Positions 35,415-43,751 of a stretch of 64,000 bases of DNA are shown one piece after another. Origin of the DNA: Desulfurococcales archaeon (lineage in GTDB: Archaea > Thermoproteota > Thermoprotei_A > Sulfolobales > Desulfurococcaceae). How positions within the stretch are numbered: position 1 is the stretch's first letter; each line of letters starts with the position of its first letter. The position numbers and the translations under genes are program-made. The DNA lies in the NCBI GenBank assembly GCA_027022365.1, contig JALVYU010000026.1, forward strand, positions 496,001 to 560,000, written 5' to 3'. The notes below the pieces were generated by a model, which worked only from the letters and a program-made list of their open reading frames with translations, made no database searches and was not told the DNA's origin.

Positions 35415-36342
35415 GTACCGCCTCCACGATCCTCCCAGGTTTGAAGAAAGGTTCTCTCAGACTATTTGCTTTTATAAATAATTGTTTTAACCCTTCTGCA
35501 TCGCGTGACACAATGAAAGGATACGCGTCTAATAAGTTATCGTTTCTATAGATACAGGTCTTGATCTTACCGTCAGGGCTCATCCTGATCCTAGTACAGT
35601 GCATACACATCTCCGGGTTACATATACCCTTTATCACAGTCACCTCTATCCCGCTGGGAAGGATGTATGTTGGTCTGCTTTGGAAAGCCTTCCTGTCTTT
35701 CTTTACCGATATTTTCTCAAGGTATTTTTCAATAGGATCCATTGGCGCGTGGAGCCTATTATACTCGGTAAGAGACATTCCAAGTGGTATGAGCTCGATG
35801 ATGTTTAGATTTATGCCTTTATCGCTCGCATAGTTTATTATGTCGGTATATTCATGGCTGTTCAGAGAGAGTACAACATAGTCGATCTTCAGCTTTATGC
35901 CATTGCGTAGTGCTTCGTCGATCCCCTTGAGAACAGGTTCTAGCTTCCCGTGGGTTATCTTGTGGAAGATTTCAGGGTTAAGGGAATGTAGGCTAACATT
36001 GATATGTGATACCAGGTCTGCTAGTTCTTCTGCGTATTTGGCCAATAATGACCCATTAGTAACTATTGATACTATTCCGCCGCTGTTTCTGATGTTTCGT
36101 ACAATATCTACGATATCGTTTCTTACTAGTGGTTCTCCGCCAGTTATTTTGTAGTATATTATTCCTAAAGAAGAGGCTACTGAGGCGACGAAGCCCCAGT
36201 CTTGTGCTGTGAGTTCGACCCCATCCACATTACTAGGTAAACCTTCGCGGTGACAGAAAATACATCTATGGTTACATCGAAGTGTAACACTTATCCTCAT
36301 ATGTGTGAGCGGGCGGCCGTACCTATCGATTAGCGGTATCAA
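35371..36342 (-). CDS. moaA: GTP 3',8-cyclase MoaA
   Basis: The 323-residue radical SAM protein has the N-terminal cluster motif CNHRCIFC and the C-terminal CNPEMCMHC with a further Cys (KTCIYR), as in MoaA. It starts at TTG 36342. The C-terminus ends NGRYNFEKRGI rather than the usual Gly-Gly tail; this part overlaps moaC. It forms an operon with the Tes-like gene upstream and moaC downstream. Confidence 0.93.
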   Translation of the reverse strand: MIPLIDRYGRPLTHMRISVTLRCNHRCIFCHREGLPSNVDGVELTAQDWGFVASVASSLGIIYYKITGGEPLVRNDIVDIVRNIRNSGGIVSIVTNGSLLAKYAEELADLVSHINVSLHSLNPEIFHKITHGKLEPVLKGIDEALRNGIKLKIDYVVLSLNSHEYTDIINYASDKGINLNIIELIPLGMSLTEYNRLHAPMDPIEKYLEKISVKKDRKAFQSRPTYILPSGIEVTVIKGICNPEMCMHCTRIRMSPDGKIKTCIYRNDNLLDAYPFIVSRDAEGLKQLFIKANSLREPFFKPGRIVEAVHDVNGRYNFEKRGI

Positions 36343-36349
36343 GCCGGTC

Positions 36350-38095
36350 TCAGCGCCTCACTAGTTCGATTATGCCCTCGTATGTTTTCCTGTACAGTTC
36401 TGTTGATTCGAGCATTCTCCTGTTTCTTATGTATTTCTTCGTGATGTTGTTCTTTGGGAGACCGTGTTTTTCGGCATACTCCTCGAATGAGAGACCGTAT
36501 TTTTTCTGGGCCGCGTCTCTGTAGATGTCGTCGAAAATGTTGAACGCGCAGAAGGGAACTAGCCTGCCGTCCGGCAATGCGTAGTGAATGTTGCATCTCT
36601 GAACACGCTGTATATCATAGTTGTATAGATCCATGAAATGCATCATTCCTAGGAATACCATTTTGTAGTGTAGCTCTCCTAGTGCATCATAGTTTCTCTT
36701 AATTATTATATTAAGCAGTATCTTATACAGGTCAAATCCTTCGGGTGCACGTTTCTGGTCGATGAACTTCCTTATGCTGTATAGTATCTTAAGGCCTGTT
36801 GTTAGCCTGCTTCTACCGATTACTAGGTCTTCCCATTTCTCCTGCAGATACTCGAGGAATCCTTCTACGTCGACGAAATTCGTTATAGGGATGAGTTTGA
36901 CTGAGCCATTCTTTCTCTCGACATATATGTAAGTCCCCGCTCCGCATACCGGGTGGTTTGTCATCTCGAATTTGTACTCCTTGGCGAATGCCTCAATGAA
37001 CCTAGAAAACACGGCACTAACAGGTACGGGGAACCATGCCTCTCTCGGTACTTCGCCGTCAGTCTGTTCTTCTATTAACTTTATCACATCGGGTATTGTA
37101 ATCCTGTACTTCGCCCTCTCCTGTTTCTTCATCATGCCTGTTAAGCTTACGGGCTGGAAGTTGACAGCTCTGACAATGTCCACGTGTTTTGCCGCGAACT
37201 TCACGATCGCACCTAGCTCGTGTGTGTTTATACCCTTAATCACGGTTGGAACTAGTACGGTACTGGTCATGCCTGCTCTTCTGAATACCTCGAAGATATA
37301 TGGTATCTCCCAGTGGTTCTTCCAGTTAGTGATCGGTGTTACGCCGTCGAAGCTCAGATAGACCGTATTAACACCGCTTGTCCTCAGCGCCCTTGTATAG
37401 GCTACGGCTTCGTCGGGGTTCTTCCAGAAGAGCTCTGAGAACTTTATCCCGTTAGTGTTGAGCTGTATATGGCGTACTCCTTCTTCCTTCAATACCTTTA
37501 CTATGTCGACAAGATCGTTCCGAAGAGTGGGCTCACCGCCCGTTAGCTGGACATTAACTGCTACTCCTTGTTTTTTAATGCTCCTTATCATGTTCCTAAT
37601 AGTATCTATGCTTGGCTCATATACGTATCCGGCAGCCTCGGCGTAGAAGAAGCAGTACCAGCAGCTGAGATTACACCGGTTGGTCAACACTATGTTTACG
37701 AGGGCTGAGTGCTGCTTATGCATTGGACACAAGCCGCAGTTGAAGGGGCAAGGCCTTATGGCGGGCGTGTAAACATGTCTGGAACCTCTTCCCTCAAGAT
37801 CCCATTTGATAAATCGTTTGTAGATCTCGACATCGCCGTAATAGAGCTCCTCGATCTCTCCGTGCTCCGGACAAACTCTCCTAATATAGACTCTCCCGTC
37901 TCGCTCAATAATGGTGGCCGGGACAACGCGGTAGCAGTAGGGGCACACGCTCTGGGTAAGGCTTAGCAGTTCTTCCCCGCTCCTTATCTCTGGTAGCTTA
38001 TAGGATATCTCCCCAGCATGCTTTACAAGGGGGAGCGGTGAAAGAGTCAAACACGTCACCTCATATAGGGATAGCCGGGATAAGCGTTTAATCAT
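36350..38095 (-). CDS. Tetraether synthase (Tes)-like radical SAM protein
   Basis: The 581-residue product begins with CPYC (51-54) and CPEH (75-78). It continues with CPFNCGLC (116-123) and the radical SAM motif CNLSCWYC (141-148). A late RCNIHYALPDGRLVPFCAF segment may bind another cluster. This layout matches the MJ0619/Tes group, which joins two archaeol chains into membrane-spanning tetraethers. Other members of the broad group have other roles, so the assignment is by family pattern. It is cotranscribed with moaA and moaC, which is unexpected for a lipid enzyme. Confidence 0.7.
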   Translation of the reverse strand: MIKRLSRLSLYEVTCLTLSPLPLVKHAGEISYKLPEIRSGEELLSLTQSVCPYCYRVVPATIIERDGRVYIRRVCPEHGEIEELYYGDVEIYKRFIKWDLEGRGSRHVYTPAIRPCPFNCGLCPMHKQHSALVNIVLTNRCNLSCWYCFFYAEAAGYVYEPSIDTIRNMIRSIKKQGVAVNVQLTGGEPTLRNDLVDIVKVLKEEGVRHIQLNTNGIKFSELFWKNPDEAVAYTRALRTSGVNTVYLSFDGVTPITNWKNHWEIPYIFEVFRRAGMTSTVLVPTVIKGINTHELGAIVKFAAKHVDIVRAVNFQPVSLTGMMKKQERAKYRITIPDVIKLIEEQTDGEVPREAWFPVPVSAVFSRFIEAFAKEYKFEMTNHPVCGAGTYIYVERKNGSVKLIPITNFVDVEGFLEYLQEKWEDLVIGRSRLTTGLKILYSIRKFIDQKRAPEGFDLYKILLNIIIKRNYDALGELHYKMVFLGMMHFMDLYNYDIQRVQRCNIHYALPDGRLVPFCAFNIFDDIYRDAAQKKYGLSFEEYAEKHGLPKNNITKKYIRNRRMLESTELYRKTYEGIIELVRR

Positions 38096-38244
38096 TCCTG
38101 CTAAAGGGATTGTATCTTAAGCATATTTAATACTTTATTCCAACATAGTTTTCATGGATCAGTTCAAAAATAATTATGTAATGACGGGATAAGCCTAGTA
38201 GTTAAGTTTTAAAGGCCAAGAAACGCTATTCAGAAATACTGGTT

Positions 38245-38324
<80 letters not shown>

Positions 38325-38356
38325 CTCTCCACTTGGCTCCCGTGGATTCTCCATCG

Positions 38357-38368
38357 AGTTAACTACAC
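38357..38368. repeat. AGTTAACTACAC motif near attL of element B
   Basis: The 12-mer is the reverse complement of GTGTAGTTAACT at 42309-42320, near the other end. The distances to the att repeats are 35 and 43 bp. It also overlaps the intN coding sequence. It could be an integrase arm site. Confidence 0.4.
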
Positions 38369-38650
38369 TTGTGCGGGTGTAGAGCTTCTCCACCGCTTTG
38401 TCAATAGCTTTCTCGTACTCCTGGAGAAGCATCTTGGCGAGCCGACGTAGGTCCCTCTTAGAGAGCTTCTTGACCTTCCCGAGACTCTTATACAGCTGGA
38501 ATACTCTGACCATTTCTTCGAGTGGCCCGATATACTTCGTTATGACTATGTCGCCGCGTCGGAACTGCTCGTACACGTAGGGCTTGCCCTTGACCCGCTT
38601 GATTACTAGGGTCAACCTGCCTCCCCGTGGCATAAGCTTTCACCTCCATT

Positions 38651-38669
38651 GTAGTTAAAAATTAACTAC
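38651..38669. promoter_or_regulatory. Palindrome GTAGTTAA-AAA-TTAACTAC upstream of intN
   Basis: A perfect 8-bp inverted repeat around 3 nt lies 18 nt before the intN ATG. A half-site GTAGTTAA recurs at 38733-38740. It is a probable operator for the integrase promoter. Confidence 0.6.
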
Positions 38670-39166
38670 GGCCATAATTATGGTGTACATGTGGGGACTG
38701 GCAGAATCGAAGGCATACCCCGTCGCCGCCCGGTAGTTAATATTGATGGGGAACTCGGGAGGGATACCTTCGCGGAAACTATACAGAAGCTGTACGGGCT
38801 TCCCTAGAGATTCCGGCATGAAATCCCTACGGAAACCGGAGGAAATCCTGGGTCGAGGTAAGCGCTATGAGGAGAAACTACATTACTGCGGGGGACGCCG
38901 CCCGGAACAATATTGACGCTTAGCCCTGTACCCGGGCCAGGTGGGCGGCTGGGCGGGGCAGGGCCGGGGGCGGGACAATTATACTGCTTATGCTAATTGG
39001 TTGTAGGGTCTAAGACGCGTGTTTTTAAGGCTTCCTGTCGCCCAGCTTATAAGCCTGCGTCACCTTACCGGTATTGTTGTCTTGGTCAGCATGTTTCACT
39101 ATGCCCTTCTCAGCGCCTTCTCTGTGTCAGTTCTTGGTGTGGTGTTGTTTTTCGGCGTGTTGCTCT
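38670..39166. other. GC-rich stretch of element B without a convincing gene
   Basis: I see no gene here. It holds a GTAGTTAA half-site (38733), two copies of GCCGCCCGG followed by AATATTGA (38725-38746, 38897-38916), and short overlapping minus-strand frames (for example about 23 codons ending near 39100) that may be remains of a decayed gene. Confidence 0.5.
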
Positions 39167-39304
39167 TCATCCAGGTATAATAGCCTCCCGGGTATGCCTG
39201 GCCGGCTCGCAGTGCTCTAGCAGGAACCCCATGTACTCCGGGATAGCTAGGCCGGGCACGAGCCTTATCATCCTCGCCAGAACTCCTGGGCCATGCCTGT
39301 TCAT
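39167..39304 (-). CDS. Possible 45-residue protein
   Basis: The ATG overlaps the stop of the upstream minus gene (ATGA at 39301-39304). The product (with ARMIRLVPGLAIPEYMGFLL) is not recognised. The overlap suggests coupling, but the area shows decay, so it may not be functional. Confidence 0.3.
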   Translation of the reverse strand: MNRHGPGVLARMIRLVPGLAIPEYMGFLLEHCEPARHTREAIIPG

Positions 39305-39669
39305 CCCTTGACCGTTACCGTTATTGTCAGGTCTAGGGGCTGTATCGTTATCTCGAGCCGTGTCCCCGCCGGTACTGGGTGTGGGTGCCCGTTGCTCCGT
39401 GGCGCCATGTACTGTATGTTTATGCTTAGGGCGGCGCCGCTCTCTATCGTTGTCCTGTTCGCCCGGAGCCCCGCTGTCTCCACGGTGTAGTTGCCCGGGG
39501 GGACGCCGTAGACGTTGATAGTGAGGCTCACGCTGAGCCGTGAGACTAGGCCGAACACTACCAGGGTGTTGTTGCCGAGCCTGAAGGTCTCGTTCACCCT
39601 GTAGTAGGTGATGTTCACCACCGTGCCGTTCGGGAGCTGCACCGGCATGGTGAAGGCTGGCACGAGCAC
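39301..39669 (-). pseudogene. Truncated surface-protein-like gene
   Basis: From GTG 39669 about 122 residues are readable. They are beta-rich with many Thr/Asn and glycosylation sites (VNITYYRVNE; ANRTTIESG), the style of an archaeal cell-surface protein. There is no signal peptide. The frame is open upstream only to a stop at about 39694, so the N-terminal part seems lost at a junction with the plus-strand gene next to it. Confidence 0.5.
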
Positions 39670-39678
39670 CGGCTCCAG

Positions 39679-40344
39679 GAGAAGAAAGACTACCTAGAAT
39701 TCGGGCAATGGCTCTGGAGGAAAGTAGCGGAAAAACTAGGGATTGAGCCACCACCCTGGGCGACCACGGAAATAGAGCTCGATGAAGAAAACCCGGACGA
39801 TATAATACGTGAAGCGTTCTGGGACGTGTTACACGATGTAATTGCTGAGTATGCTAGGCTCTACAAATGCAAAGACATAGTATTGGGATGCCTGGCAAGG
39901 CTCGGGCAGAAGGGACTGTTGCCAAACACGATAATCGAGTGGTCCCCTGCCCGTGTGATTGTCAAAGGCCCTATACTGAAAGAGATTGAGCGGAGGCTAA
40001 ACGTAACGGTGTTTGGCGGCCTCAGAGGCCTCGCCGAAAAACTCGGACTGGAGTTCAAAAACAGCGTCAAGATAAACGGGAAGGTGACGAAGGGAATAAT
40101 CATACCAATTAACGAGCTCATCAAAAAGTTAGGTTCGGAGGACGATGTTGTTAGCTACATCGCCGAAACACTGCTGGCAAAGTATATTTTTGAGGGCTGG
40201 GGCAGGAGCGACGCACCTGTAATCCCGAAAGTTGTTGAGGAGGCTAGGAGGCTCGGAATAGAGATAGACTACAATACTGCGGACAAGGTCGCGAGAAAGC
40301 TATATGAGCTCAGCAAAGAGTACGCCGAGGAGGCACTCGCCTAG
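39679..40344 (+). pseudogene. Headless gene, possible C-terminal part of a plasmid replication protein
   Basis: The frame from about 39679 reads KKDYLEFGQWLWRKV and then residues rich in charged helices to the stop at 40344. The first usable start is GTG 39826, well inside the coherent sequence. It has a winged-helix-like end (VEEARRLGIEIDYNTADKVARKLYE). A plasmid helicase or primase C-terminus is possible from context only; I do not recognise the family. The 5' part appears to be missing. Confidence 0.4.
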
Positions 40345-40444
40345 ACCCGGCCAGCCTCCCCACTTCCTTTTATTTTTATTATTAGGAGGTATATCCGGGT
40401 GACTCCAACAACTAGTTCTATAGTCAGTTCTACACTAGAGCCGG

Positions 40445-40575
40445 GGTAGCCACAGGTAGCCAGAGGTAGCCCCAGTAGAAACCCCCTTCCAGAGCCGCAG
40501 ACAGACCCCAGAAAACCCCGGCTACCAGGGCTACTCGGGGCTACCCAGGGCTACCAGAGCCTACCTTAGCCTACC
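40445..40575. repeat. Helically phased heptamer array, probable origin iterons of element B
   Basis: GGTAGCC occurs at 40445, 40455 and 40465 (10-bp period). The inverted word GGCTACC, exact or with one change, occurs at 40520, 40529, 40539, 40549, 40559 and 40569, again about every 10 bp. Nine copies in 131 bp on one helix face, in two opposed blocks, fit a replication origin or protein-binding array. Confidence 0.75.
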
Positions 40576-40607
40576 CTAACACCTTCCTCTTCCTCCCGTG
40601 AGAACGT

Positions 40608-40627
40608 GTCCAGACGGTTGTCTGGAC
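40608..40627. repeat. Hairpin GTCCAGAC-GGTT-GTCTGGAC
   Basis: A perfect 8-bp stem with a 4-nt loop lies just after the heptamer array. An AT-rich stretch (TTAATAATTTATGTTAA, about 40653-40671) follows. Together they resemble an origin with unwinding region. The remaining sequence to 41025 shows no gene. Confidence 0.6.
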
Positions 40628-41025
40628 GGGTGGTTCCGCCAGCCGCTACATATCTTAATAATTTATGTTAAATACGAGGACGGGGGAAGGCTATAAACCA
40701 AGTCACAAGTAAACCCTGTCCCTTACCTCCCGTTAATTATATATCTACTGTATAAGGGGAGTAGCGGGCGGGGGACTGCGGACGAGCCTCGGTTTCCCGT
40801 GTACATATCATATTCTAATATGTGTGTGCCGCGTACCCGCGTCTACGAATCAACCTATAGTCCCTGGTGTAGGTTACTTTTCTCCGGTCTCCCGCAGTTT
40901 TATCGGGGTTTCTCCTCCCTGCTATCATCAGTTCTCCTATTCTGCACCATTAGTTTTCCGCTGTTATATGCGTGTTCATCGTTTATAGTTGGGTAGAGCC
41001 ATATCTTATATTAGGTGATAGTTCA

Positions 41026-41517
41026 TTGGGCGAGGTCGTTGTTCTCCGTGGCCGTCTTGCCCGGCGTGTCCGGGAGGAGGCCGAGAAGCTCGGCTTCAGT
41101 GTCGACGAGTACCTTGTTGAGGTTCTGAGCCAGGGCCTCGACCCCCGGGATAGGGCCTTGGAGTATATCGAGGCCGCAGAGGATTTGCTGGGGGAGGCTC
41201 GTGAGGAGCTAGAGAGGGGTAATGTTTGTCAGGCCGCCGAGAAGCTCTGGGGTGCCGCCGCCCTCGCGATTAAAGCATACGCGTTTTGGAGGGAGGGAAA
41301 GCGGTTAACAAGTCATGGTGAGTTATGGGAGTATAAGAGGAGGTTGGGGGAAGAGCTTGGGGAATGGGTTCACGACTCATGGGCCAGTGCAACCGAGATG
41401 CATGTCTGCTTCTACGAGGGCTGGTGCAGTGGGAAGGACGTTGAGAACGCTTATAAGAGGATAGAGAAGCTGGTAAGGGAGGTAGCCACTTTAGTAAAAA
41501 AGAGGAAATCAGACTAG
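41026..41517 (+). CDS. PaREP1-type (HEPN-like) protein
   Basis: TTG 41026 is chosen because AGGTGAT lies just upstream; a GTG at 40972 would start in unlikely sequence. The product (about 163 residues) has a ribbon-like N-terminus with EEAEKLGFSVDEYLVEVL, then helices with QAAEKLWGAAALAIKAYA and LTSHGELWEYKRRL, which fit the PaREP1 group of crenarchaea. Related helical HEPN domains act in RNA cleavage or toxin systems; the role here is not known. It ends 8 nt past the convergent intC stop. Confidence 0.7.
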   Translation: MGEVVVLRGRLARRVREEAEKLGFSVDEYLVEVLSQGLDPRDRALEYIEAAEDLLGEAREELERGNVCQAAEKLWGAAALAIKAYAFWREGKRLTSHGELWEYKRRLGEELGEWVHDSWASATEMHVCFYEGWCSGKDVENAYKRIEKLVREVATLVKKRKSD

Positions 41518-42362
41518 ACCATTTCCCTTTAACCAATTAATGTAGATGCCGAATAGCTTGTCAGCCCATTTCCTGGTGTTCAGGTAGTTGGCCCCAGTTA
41601 CCGTTAGTCCTCTACTCATAACTAGTGATACAGCGTCGAGTGGAATATTGTTCTGCTGGGCCAGCTCCGTCAATACCTGGTTAGCGAACTTCCTGTACAA
41701 GCCAGCTTTTATACCTAGGTTGTTCAGCTTGTCCTTAAGCTGTCTGTAGCTCATCGCAGGTATCCTCAGCCTCCCCACTGCCGGGAAGTAGATGTAGTCG
41801 GTGCGCTTGCTACCCTCCATTATGCCTAGGTAGTACCTGCACCAACCCCTACCGCAGTATAGTCTCTGCTCAAACTTGCCAGTAGGGTGCTCCACAACTT
41901 GAGTGGGGTTCCAACTGGCCGCCATCCTAAGAACGTGTTTTAGCCTCGCGCCCCCGAGAAGTAGGGTGTGCAGTGCTCCTAGGCCCTCCGCCTCCAATAC
42001 CTCCTTATACTTTAGTATCAGCGGTACTGGCACCGCTTCTACCGTCCTATGTTTATTGCTACTAGGCGTCTTGAGGAATAGTAGGTAGCTCTGGTACTGC
42101 TCCCACCTCAGCCCGCCTATACTGAATAAATAATGTATGTACTGGCGCCAAGCCTTCACGTGCTTGCCCTTCTCCGGTGGCCACCCGCCCCGCTCAACAA
42201 CACCTGCATAGTACTCTGCCGTGTCCTCCAAGACCCTGCCCCGGAGCCAGGCCCTGAAGCCCTCCAGCAAACGGTTATCCACAACTGGTCTCGGGGGCAC
42301 CGGCAAGCGTGTAGTTAACTTCCATGAGTTTCCGGGTCCTTTAGTTCCGCTTGTCTGTGTTG
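41509..42362 (-). pseudogene. intC of element B (catalytic part of split integrase)
   Basis: The tyrosine recombinase residues are visible: Arg in LLLGGARLKH, Lys in MEGSKRTDYIYFP, Arg in AGLYRKFAN, Arg in VMSRGLTV and the nucleophile Tyr in TGANYLN. The core-binding part (about 60 residues) comes before. It is joined with intN to make a 405-residue enzyme in the circular form. Residues appear intact. Confidence 0.85.
42309..42320. repeat. GTGTAGTTAACT motif near attR of element B
   Basis: This is the inverted partner of 38357-38368 and lies inside intC, 43 bp from the repeat. It contains the GTAGTTAA half-site of the palindrome at 38651. Confidence 0.4.
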
Positions 42363-42415
42363 GGACGCCGCCCTGACGAGGCGGAGGTCCGGGGTTCAAA
42401 TCCCCGCGGGCCCAC
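42363..42415. repeat. attR of element B (truncated tRNA-Val copy)
   Basis: This is a 53-bp copy of the tRNA-Val 3' part and lacks the acceptor 5' strand and the D arm, so it is not a tRNA. It marks the original host 3' half. Confidence 0.92.
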
Positions 42416-42488
42416 TATTCTACAGGGGGTGATAGGTCTTCTCTGCTTTAACCATAACTTGTCATTATCCTATATTCTGGGGGAACGC

Positions 42489-43103
42489 ATGGTATACCCG
42501 GGATTATTTGTAGCATATTATATCCAGTTATTAGCGATCATGAACCCGTTCTCGGCATTGCCTACGTTTCTATCGCTTACCGAGGGTATGGAGCTTATTG
42601 AGCGTAGAAGAATAGTATCTAGAGCGTTTATTACTGCCGTGATACTAATTGGAGTGTTTACCTTTCTCGGTAACTATATCTTGAGAGCATTCAGCATCTC
42701 TGTGCCCGGTCTAAGGATAGGTGGCGGGATACTTTTGATGACCATAGCACTTGACATGCTTGGAGGTATGCCGAAGACCAAGAGGATTGATCCGGAGGAT
42801 GTAGCTGTAGTCCCCTTAGCCACACCTATGATTGTTGGTCCCGGCACGATCACGACTATAATCCTTCTGACATCGAGGGATCAAAGTATTCTCAATACTA
42901 TATTAATACTTGTTGCCGGCGTCGTTGCCGTTATTACTACTTTTGCGCTTCTAAGATACTCAGAGAAAATAGTGGCTATGACTAGGCCGAGCGTAATGAA
43001 GGCCATAGGGCGCTTCATGTCATTGATTATAGCGAGTATCGCTGTCGAGATGATCATGCTTGGGATAAAAGCGTATATTGAGAGCTGGGGATTAATAAGC
43101 TGA
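42489..43103 (+). CDS. MarC family membrane protein
   Basis: The 204-residue product from ATG 42489 (GGGGG upstream) has about six membrane helices and the MarC patterns FLSLTEGM, PLATPMIVGPGTITTIILL and a final IIASIAVEMIM helix. MarC proteins are inner membrane proteins of unsettled role. A longer frame from 42351 passes through the att repeat and is rejected. Confidence 0.85.
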   Translation: MVYPGLFVAYYIQLLAIMNPFSALPTFLSLTEGMELIERRRIVSRAFITAVILIGVFTFLGNYILRAFSISVPGLRIGGGILLMTIALDMLGGMPKTKRIDPEDVAVVPLATPMIVGPGTITTIILLTSRDQSILNTILILVAGVVAVITTFALLRYSEKIVAMTRPSVMKAIGRFMSLIIASIAVEMIMLGIKAYIESWGLIS

Positions 43104-43133
43104 GAATAATCCGCGCCATAATAAAGGAGGACG

Positions 43134-43206
43134 AAGCCGCCGCCGGGATTCGAACCCGGGACCTTCGCCTTACCAGGGCGACGCTCTACCGGCTGAGCTA
43201 CGGCGG
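43134..43206 (-). tRNA. tRNA-Thr(GGT)
   Basis: The minus strand folds with acceptor GCCGCCG/CGGCGGC, anticodon loop CTGGTAA (anticodon GGT), D arm AGCTCAGCCGGTAGAGC and T arm GGTTCGAAT. The discriminator is U. CCA is not encoded. Confidence 0.95.
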
Positions 43207-43268
43207 CTTACCCTAGTTCTGAAATAGGTTTGGGTAGGCAATTATAACTTTTATCACCGGAAACAACG

Positions 43269-43586
43269 TCATAGCTCGAATTCTTGGACACGGTGCTTCT
43301 TGAGAATTTTATAGACAGCGTTTATGAGTTCTTTAAGCTTCGGAGTAGTGACCGCTACTATCAAGTCTTCAAGCTCATCTGGCTCTTCGATAATTATTCC
43401 TCTGAAAGCATCCTCTCTCCTGATCATAATGGCTAGATGTGCTGGCCTAGCTGTGGTCTTAGTTTTTCTCTCTGGGAGTTTTACCAGTTCCACCACTATG
43501 TGTCCTGATTTTAGAACCGGTTTTCTCTCCCAGTCCTTCATCGAGTTCATCAAGTCTTCCAGTTTCCTGACTAGATCTTCGCTCAT
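43269..43586 (-). CDS. Unknown 105-residue protein
   Basis: The ATG lies near a gap with a candidate RNA. The product is alpha/beta, with HIVVELVKLPERK, RPAHLAIMIRREDAF and LEDLIVAVTTPKLKELINAV. It is not recognised as a named family. The composition and clear reading frame suggest a real, probably conserved crenarchaeal gene. Confidence 0.65.
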   Translation of the reverse strand: MSEDLVRKLEDLMNSMKDWERKPVLKSGHIVVELVKLPERKTKTTARPAHLAIMIRREDAFRGIIIEEPDELEDLIVAVTTPKLKELINAVYKILKKHRVQEFEL

Positions 43587-43633
43587 GGCTCTCCGCCCAG
43601 AAATTACGCGCTATGTAATCAATCGTGATCGGG

Positions 43634-43643
43634 AAATATAATT
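43634..43643 (+). promoter_or_regulatory. Possible TATA box of the candidate RNA at 43670
   Basis: AAATATAATT lies about 26 nt before the start of a GC-rich structured segment. There is no plus-strand gene nearby that it could otherwise serve. Confidence 0.35.
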
Positions 43644-43669
43644 ATCTCCCAATAAGACTACATCAATTT

Positions 43670-43747
43670 ATGAGGGGGTTCGGGGGCCCGGGCAACTGGG
43701 CCGTCGAGCCCTGGATGAACCCGTGGACGAGTTGCACGGCCACATAC
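43670..43747 (+). ncRNA. Candidate structured RNA, H/ACA-like
   Basis: A sharply GC-rich segment in an AT-rich gap folds with stems GGCC (43685-43688)/GGCC (43738-43741) and GCAACT/AGTTGC, plus inner pairing around GGGC-CGTCGA-GCCC. The closing stem is followed directly by ACA (43742-43744) and 3 nt, the placement of the box in archaeal H/ACA guide RNAs. A kink-turn-like GGATGAA lies within. Function and strand are inferred. Confidence 0.35.
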
Positions 43748-43751
43748 CCGG

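Noticed and set aside
39167-39754. A 195-residue minus-strand frame overlapping the surface-protein-like gene
   Set aside because: Its composition (Arg/Pro/His-rich) is that of a shadow frame in GC-rich DNA. The other frame has a coherent beta-rich sequence.
42363-42415. A second tRNA-Val gene
   Set aside because: Only the 3' part is present; the acceptor 5' strand and D arm are missing.
42351-43103. A 250-residue MarC frame beginning in the att repeat
   Set aside because: The extra 46 residues are translated tRNA and leader sequence. ATG 42489 has a good binding site and gives the normal family length.
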